A stretch of DNA of 64,000 nt. It comes from Taibaiella sp. Its GTDB lineage: Bacteria; Bacteroidota; Bacteroidia; Chitinophagales; Chitinophagaceae. The stretch lies in NCBI GenBank assembly GCA_019638495.1, contig JAHBTQ010000001.1, forward strand, positions 1,231,408-1,295,407, written 5' to 3'. The notes beneath the pieces are model-generated. The model searched no databases, had not been told where the DNA came from, and saw only the letters and a list, made by a program, of their open reading frames with translations. The position numbers were made by a program, and so were the translations under genes. Each line of letters begins with the position of its first letter. Within the stretch, counting starts at the first letter, position 1. Shown here one piece after another: positions 63,301 through 64,000 of the stretch.

Positions 63301-64000
63301 AGTATTTACTGCGAGCGCAGCAGGTACAAACGTAAATTGCTATGGCGGCAGCAATGGTACAGCAACACTTACAGTAAGCGGCGGTACCACTCCATATACC
63401 TATAGCTGGAGCAATGGAGCAACCACACAGAACCTGAGCAGCTTGAGCGCAGGTACTTATTCAGTAGTAGTTACCGACGCAAACAGCTACACGACTACAG
63501 CAACGGTAACGATAACACAGCCTGCGGTACTCGCAGCAACAGCTACGCAGACAAACGTAAGCTGCAACGGCGGTTCAAACGGTTCAATTGATGTAACAGT
63601 AACTGGAGGTACTACTCCATATACCTATTTGTGGAACGGCGGCGCAACTACACAGGACCGCACGGGTCTGAGCGCAGGTACATACTCAGTACTGGTAACA
63701 GATGCTAAGGGATGTACAGCAACAGTAAGCAAGACCATAACTGAGCCAGCAACATTGACAGCAACTGCTACATCAACAAACGTAAGTTGCAATGGCGGTT
63801 CAAACGGATCAATTGATCTGACACCAGGCGGCGGTACTACACCATATACATATAGCTGGAGCAATGGAGCAACTACACAAGACCTGAGCGGTCTGTCAGC
63901 AGGCACCTACTCAGTAACAGTAACAGACGCTAAAGGCTGTACAGCTACTGCAAGCAAGACAATCAGCCAGCCAGCAACGCTCACAGCGAGCGCAGCGGGA
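57395..64000 (+). CDS. Giant SprB-like surface adhesin, 3' end cut by window edge
   Basis: At least 2,200 residues are encoded with no stop before the window edge. Two starts are possible: ATG 57395, or ATG 57437, which begins the signal peptide MKMLRTSLLIALLVLTAGLAKAQ directly. Domains in order: an N-terminal beta domain (57500-58780) I cannot name; six ~76-residue Ig-like repeats (58796-60154) with SGA(S/T)(S/T)Y(T/S)WSPATGLSC-T-x-C; a separate ~75-residue domain; then SprB-type repeats (60384 on), each with NV(S/N)C.GG.NG(S/T), GGTTPYTYSWSNGATTQ.L and GLSAGTYSV.VTD. SprB repeats carry surface adhesion for gliding motility in Flavobacterium; proteins of this type are T9SS cargo. A C-terminal gliding or sorting domain should lie beyond the window. 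Confidence 0.9.
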   Translation, partial: MTSTIQSPLQPRRTMKMLRTSLLIALLVLTAGLAKAQVGIQTFNSTYTAASTGKYYTAHGAQGSPLESNTYTYKYGNLSGTSNNILNFSSFGIGSSTYAYRNIPDAYVMIRRHDNSLVSGVRQLLWYQGASGAEITDPLFLRQPYQESMEIMFNGARGLNAGTDNIFNNSADGNGNNNNIERFDFIIPGGYTIVAASQEGFIILDRGVVNAHDPFCVAGIKALNSSSDPSSYTSVLHCNSTHYGTVNPIPVMYSYVLRKDPSDSKLEISTSTDASQGVGGVFIRFSDLGLVNGQTIYGYSVFGGDFPDGASGTKVVDYNNTTYFPTNTEPVNGGLDMLAVSGVFQLSNALAPLANDVTRAPLCNPSGTGMTTFPALSATDLNSGGYIVSYKILTIPPPTAGVLYYNSSGSTYTAVTAGLVLTLAQATTLKFDPADGYNDDAVFTYNATNNFGLYSNTAYGTVPVSTLPTVSAGPDRNICLGLSTILNATGASTYTWSPSTGLSCTACASPVANPSTTKTYTITGTNESGCINTGTITVSVNPVPTVSVTSATSICYGSSTTLTASGAINYSWSPATGLSCTTCNNPTASPTSTTTYTVTGTNGAGCVDVKTVTVTVKSLPSLTISSGATICSGSSVGLSVSGASSYVWSPASGLTCTACTTPTAMPTVTTTYTATGTGANGCTNTASVTVSVNALPSVSAGSGVAICTGSSTVLGASGATSYSWSPATGLSCTTCASPTASPTSTKTYTVAGTTSGCTSVATVTVTVNALPTVTAGSNVAICAGSSTVLNAGGASTYSWSPSIGLSCTTCASPMASPSLTKTYTVTGTSSAGCTNTASVTVSVNALPSVSAGSNVTICEGSSTTLTATGASTYIWTPGSSLSCTACASPSATPSATTIYTVVGTNGSGCSNSATVQVSVNPLAATISGSSNVCQGQTEGFTCGTSGGTWSSSNTAAGTIGVSSGVFAGLSAGTTRISYILPTGCYTTKLVTVNPAVTATATSTNVSCNGGSNGSIDLTPGGGTTPYTYSWSNGATTQDITGLSAGTYSVTVTDAKGCTATASKTISQPATLTASAAGTNVNCNGGSSGTVTLTVGGGTTPYTYSWSNGATTQNLTGLSAGTYSVTVTDANGCTATASKTITQPTTLTATTASTNALCYGCNNGTASVTPAGGTSPYTYLWSTGATTASVTGLTAGTYTVTVTDNKGCAVVKTVTITQPAVFTASAASTNVNCYGGSNGTATLTVSGGTTPYTYSWSNGATTQNLSGLSAGTYSVVVTDANSYTTTATVTITQPAVLAATATQTNVSCNGGSNGSIDVTVTGGTTPYTYLWNGGATTQDRTGLSAGTYSVLVTDNKGCTTTVSKTITEPATLTASATSTNVSCNGGANGSIDLTPGGGTTPYTYSWSNGATTQDLSGLAAGTYSVTVTDSKGCTATASKTISQPATLTASAAGTNVNCNGGSNGTVTLTIGGGTTPYTYSWSNGATTQNLTGLSAGTYSVTVTDANGCTATASKTITQPTTLTATTASTNALCYGCNNGTASVTPAGGTSPYTYLWSTGATTASVTGLTAGTYSVTVTDNKGCTVVKTVTITQPAVFTASAAGTNVNCYGGSNGTATLTVSGGTTPYTYSWSNSATTQNLSGLSAGTYSVVVTDANSYTTTATVTITQPAVLAATATQTNVSCNGGANGSIDVTVTGGTTPYTYLWNGGATTQDRTGLSAGTYSVLVTDNKGCITTVSKTITEPATLTASATSTNVSCNGGSNGSIDLTPGGGTTPYTYSWSNGATTQDITGLSAGTYSVTVTDAKGCTATASKTISQPATLTASAAGTNVNCNGGTNGTVTLTVGGGTTPYTYSWSNGATTQNLTGLSAGTYSVTVTDANGCTATASKTITQPTTLTATTASTNALCYGCNNGTASVTPAGGTSPYTYLWSNGATTASVTGLTAGTYTVTVTDNKGCTVVKTVTITQPAVFTASAAGTNVNCYGGSNGTATLTVSGGTTPYTYSWSNGATTQNLSSLSAGTYSVVVTDANSYTTTATVTITQPAVLAATATQTNVSCNGGSNGSIDVTVTGGTTPYTYLWNGGATTQDRTGLSAGTYSVLVTDAKGCTATVSKTITEPATLTATATSTNVSCNGGSNGSIDLTPGGGTTPYTYSWSNGATTQDLSGLSAGTYSVTVTDAKGCTATASKTISQPATLTASAAG
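58796..60154 (+). repeat. Six tandem ~228-bp Ig-like repeats in the adhesin
   Basis: Unit starts are 58796, 59024, 59252, 59480, 59705 and 59933, i.e. spacings of 228, 228, 228, 225 and 228 bp, the last ending near 60154 (222 bp). Each unit encodes about 75-76 residues, with two conserved Cys in LSC-T-x-C and a Cys in an I(C) position near the unit start. Confidence 0.9.
60384..64000 (+). repeat. SprB-type tandem repeats with exact 1,125-bp higher-order period
   Basis: The motif (A)CAAACGTAA or close variants occurs at 60401, 60626, 60851, 61076, 61301 and 61526, exactly 225 bp (75 residues) apart. Five distinguishable unit types (SIDLTPGG, TVTLTVGG, ASVTPAGG, TATLTVSGG, SIDVTVTGG) repeat in the same order: type A recurs at 60401, 61526, 62651 and 63776, each 1,125 bp apart. 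The array is open at the window edge. Confidence 0.95.

Noticed and set aside
61375..63906. Repeated minus-strand frames with VYGVVPPPGVRS motif
   Set aside because: They are the antisense of the SprB repeat units and recur with the same 1,125-bp period; no start signals.
60384..64000. Possible CRISPR array because of regular spacing
   Set aside because: Unit length is 225 bp, the whole unit is repeated rather than a short repeat with unique spacers, and the frame is open throughout.

Overview
The window looks like a chromosome segment of a Bacteroidota bacterium, most likely in or near the Chitinophagaceae. The evidence is: many secreted proteins ending in a type IX secretion (T9SS) sorting domain with a (Y/F/H)PNP motif; many lipoproteins; TAnnTTTG promoter boxes in place of sigma70 -10 boxes; few Shine-Dalgarno sites; a two-component beta-propeller sensor; DUF4836, DUF3127 and DUF4397 proteins; a fused E1 alpha/beta dehydrogenase; and a giant SprB-repeat surface protein. 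No species can be named from sequence alone.

Layout. 1-9.3 kb: end of an unknown protein, a secreted M1 peptidase, an NHL-repeat secreted protein, a small secreted gene broken by a REP element and a decayed REP-associated transposase, tRNA-His, a DUF3127 protein with an SSB-like tail, and two lipoproteins. 9.3-16.4 kb: hslR-like S4 protein, a lipoprotein, a propeller histidine kinase/LuxR regulator operon, a T9SS protein and a UbiA-like membrane protein. 16.4-21.3 kb: an accessory island with an IS21-like end relic, a TATAGTA operator-like array, a signal-less Pro-rich M23 peptidase overlapping a lipoprotein gene, then three more lipoproteins and a broken lipoprotein start. 21.3-43.7 kb: mostly housekeeping genes (proline dehydrogenase, fabD, a LolC/E-like permease, a FemAB/GNAT protein, mfd, a TPR histidine kinase, a DsbA/FrnE-like thioredoxin, bioB-bioF-bioD, hemW, E1 dehydrogenase, and twin LuxR regulators that lie apart from any kinase). 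44-53.3 kb: three large secreted PKD/T9SS proteins, two of them tandem paralogs. 53.4-56.8 kb: DUF4397 lipoprotein, a small lipoprotein and feoB. 57.4 kb to the end: an SprB-like adhesin that runs off the window.

The genes point to a cell that invests in surface and secreted proteins. At least eight predicted T9SS cargo proteins and about eleven lipoproteins are interleaved with core metabolism. The genome is also seeded with short palindromic repeats. One family (consensus core CCTCTCCCCGACCCTCTCC) occurs four times: next to two genes, in frame inside mfd, and in frame inside the signal peptide of a PKD protein.

The strongest leads are: (1) the M23/lipoprotein island as a possible effector-immunity locus with its own operator array; (2) an exact 1,125-bp higher-order repeat (5 x 75 residues) in the SprB-like adhesin; (3) coding sequence invaded by a small palindromic repeat; (4) a recurring promoter box only 4-9 nt before start codons, suggesting leaderless or near-leaderless mRNAs. 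All functional calls come from reading motifs by eye; no database search was run.
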